This document shows, one piece after another, positions 5,127 to 6,153 of a stretch of DNA of 6,153 bases (within the stretch, counting starts at the first letter, position 1; each line of letters opens with the position of its first letter). The position numbers and the translations under genes were made by a program. This DNA comes from an uncultured Bacteroidota bacterium (GTDB lineage Bacteria > Bacteroidota > Bacteroidia > Bacteroidales > UBA12481): contig CAILAQ010000323.1 of assembly GCA_903832165.1 (NCBI GenBank), positions 1-6,153 of the forward strand, written 5' to 3'. The notes beneath the pieces are model-generated. The model was not told the DNA's origin and searched no databases. It was given only the letters and a program-made list of their open reading frames with translations.

Positions 5127-5918
5127 GTGAATTTACCTCTATCCATACAGGACCATTATGATACACCTGCGAATACTCCGCAATTGTGGATTCATAAGCT
5201 GTTTCCTCATTTTCAGATTGTATTCAAGTATAAATTCCTGAGAATAACCCTTCACTCAAGAAAGCTATCGGTTCGCGGGAAATTTCCCACCGAAGAATGG
5301 GCGCGGTCGTCGCTTGATGTGATGAAACTTGTGGAAAGTTGCGGTGGCCGGATTCATGTCACCGGTTTGGAGAACATTAGAAATTGCCAGGGTCCGGTGG
5401 TTTTTATAGGAAATCACATGAGTACTCTTGAGACCATGGTTCTGCCATTTTTAATATCGCCCATCAAGGATGTAACTTTTGTAGTTAAGGAAGGCCTTGT
5501 CAAAAACCGGGTTTTCGGACCTGTAATGCAGTCGAGAGATCCGATTCTGGTAAGCCGGCATAATTCGAGGGAGGATTTGGTCAATGTGATTACACGGGGT
5601 CAGGAAATCCTTGCCGGCGGCCGTTCTGTGGCGATATTCCCGCAGCACACACGTCGGATCGAATTCAAGCCTGAAGAGTTTAATTCTCTCGGAGTGAAGC
5701 TGGCATCCAAAGCCGGGGTGCAGGTGATCCCGTTTGCGCTGAAAACCGATTTCTGGGTTGCCGGGAGGTATATAAAGGACCTTGGATCGCTCGATCCCTC
5801 CAACAGGGATGTTTACTTTTCTTTTGGGAAGCCGATAGATATTAAAGGAAATGGCAAGGAAGAGAATAAACAGATAATAGACTTTATCCAAAAAGAGCTG
5901 ACAGGTTTTCAAAAGTAG
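5127..5918 (+). CDS. PlsC-type lysophospholipid/glycerophosphate acyltransferase with variant motifs
   Basis: Predicted acyltransferase of 263 residues in the LPLAT (1-acylglycerol-3-phosphate acyltransferase-like) superfamily. Motif I is NHMSTLE at 96-102, a His97-x4-Glu102 form instead of the usual His-x4-Asp. Motif II is about RDPILVSR at 137-144. Motif III is FPQHTRR at 171-177, where most members have FPEGTR. Motif IV is VIPFALKTD at 200-208. The conserved EFNSLGVKLASKAG block follows motif III. From memory, a distinct bacterial subgroup shares NHMSTLET and FPQxTR, so the changes are probably subfamily traits and not decay. There is no clear N-terminal membrane anchor, so peripheral membrane association is likely. 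The start is GTG at 5127, the first usable start after the in-frame TGA at 5112; there is no good Shine-Dalgarno sequence. The 44-nt gap after the phospholipase shows no terminator. Confidence 0.85.
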   Translation: MNLPLSIQDHYDTPANTPQLWIHKLFPHFQIVFKYKFLRITLHSRKLSVRGKFPTEEWARSSLDVMKLVESCGGRIHVTGLENIRNCQGPVVFIGNHMSTLETMVLPFLISPIKDVTFVVKEGLVKNRVFGPVMQSRDPILVSRHNSREDLVNVITRGQEILAGGRSVAIFPQHTRRIEFKPEEFNSLGVKLASKAGVQVIPFALKTDFWVAGRYIKDLGSLDPSNRDVYFSFGKPIDIKGNGKEENKQIIDFIQKELTGFQK

Positions 5919-5922
5919 GAGA

Positions 5923-5936
5923 GGACCCGCGGGTCC
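5923..5936. repeat. Perfect 14-bp palindrome just after the acyltransferase stop
   Basis: GGACCCGCGGGTCC is a perfect 14-bp palindrome centred on CCGCGG, starting 5 nt after the stop at 5916-5918. As RNA it could form GGACC/GGTCC with a CGCG tetraloop. No T-run follows, so it is not a standard intrinsic terminator. It could be a protein-binding site, a transcript-end stabiliser or a repeat end. Its high GC stands out from the surrounding sequence. Confidence 0.6.
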
Positions 5937-5940
5937 ATAG

Positions 5941-5974
5941 CCGTCAACCTAAGGAGTTTTTTGCCTTCCGACGG
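5941..5974. other. Imperfect stem-loop CCGTC...GACGG
   Basis: CCGTC (5941-5945) can pair with GACGG (5970-5974), and inside it AAGG (5951-5954) with CCTT (5964-5967) around a loop AGTTTTTTG. The T-run is in the loop and not after the stem, so it does not look like a terminator on the + strand. It sits between the palindrome at 5923 and the large inverted repeat at 5996. Confidence 0.4.
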
Positions 5975-5995
5975 GGTAGATTGAAGTAAGAATGA

Positions 5996-6122
5996 TGAGA
6001 TTCCAATTCAGAATTACGAGTTCCGAGGTCGGAGATCCAAGTATTCGTGAAGTAGAAATCCGCTACTTCATGGTGCCCTGAATCTTGTACATCGGCATTC
6101 GGAATTCTAAATTCGAATCTCA
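5996..6122. repeat. Large imperfect inverted repeat built of degenerate heptamers
   Basis: The 60-nt arms 5996-6055 and 6063-6122 are reverse complements of each other at 44 of 60 positions without gaps, around a 7-nt loop (6056-6062). The innermost 8 bp (TGAAGTAG/CTACTTCA) and the outer ends (TGAGATTC) match perfectly. Each arm also shows a period of about 7, for example AATTCAG, AATTACG, AGTTCCG on the left, and AATTTAG, AATTCCG, AATGCCG on the complement of the right. It resembles decayed heptanucleotide intergenic repeats and could fold into a long hairpin at the 3' end of the acyltransferase transcript. Confidence 0.7.
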
Positions 6123-6147
6123 ACCTTTTACCTTCCAACCTTTGTTT
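6121..6147 (+). repeat. Short degenerate CCTT-rich tandem repeat at the right edge
   Basis: The bases read CAACCTTTTACCTTCCAACC and then TTTGTTT, three ACCTTnn-type units with a spacing of 7-8. It is truncated by the window end, so its length and nature cannot be judged. It is a third small repeat type in this non-coding stretch. Confidence 0.35.
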
Positions 6148-6153
6148 TATAGC

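Noticed and set aside
5944..6138. 64-codon ORF on the minus strand at the right edge
   Set aside because: It is a reading of the inverted heptamer repeat and the CCTT-rich tail; the protein is low in complexity with SDLGTRNSELE-type repeats and no domain. Treated as repeat, not a gene.

Overview
The window carries six genes, all on the + strand. It most resembles an accessory-flavoured stretch of a Bacteroidota chromosome (lineage is an inference). The grounds are a cellobiose-2-epimerase-type enzyme beside a sugar-porter permease, a free-standing four-helix-bundle (23S rRNA intervening-sequence type) protein, mostly weak or absent Shine-Dalgarno sequences, and short tandem repeats packed into gene junctions. 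No rRNA, tRNA, CRISPR, integrase or recognisable transposase is visible.

Layout. Positions 41-1291 encode an AGE-family sugar 2-epimerase and 1475-2788 an MFS sugar porter; together they look like a small disaccharide uptake and isomerisation module. Positions 2848-3216 encode a 122-residue four-helix-bundle protein. Positions 3298-4317 encode a uroporphyrinogen-decarboxylase-fold (MtaA/CmuA-like) protein with a predicted zinc site. It is followed after 9 nt by an RssA-type patatin phospholipase (4327-5082) and then, after 44 nt, by a PlsC-type acyltransferase (5127-5918). These last three are closely spaced and probably co-transcribed; the last two suggest membrane lipid turnover and re-acylation. 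The right edge (5919-6153) is non-coding and full of inverted and degenerate tandem repeats.

The striking feature is a family of octanucleotide tandem arrays, CACATTRG or its complement AATGTGCT, at 11-42, 1282-1315, 1413-1465, 2782-2821 and 3232-3295. They occupy the gene junctions in the first 3.3 kb and none occur after that. Orientation is ordered: AATGTGCT arrays start at the 3' ends of genes and even provide their stop codons, while CACATTRG arrays lead into the next start codon. The arrays therefore form inverted pairs around two units: a 0.5 kb unit containing only the four-helix-bundle gene, and a 0.18 kb non-coding unit between the epimerase and the permease. The two units share short sequences just inside both arrays, and the left window edge matches the right end of the larger unit, which predicts a further copy just upstream. 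I infer a mobile or formerly mobile cassette, with the four-helix-bundle protein as candidate partner of the repeat ends and the short unit as an internally deleted relative. This rests on sequence pattern only and is untested.
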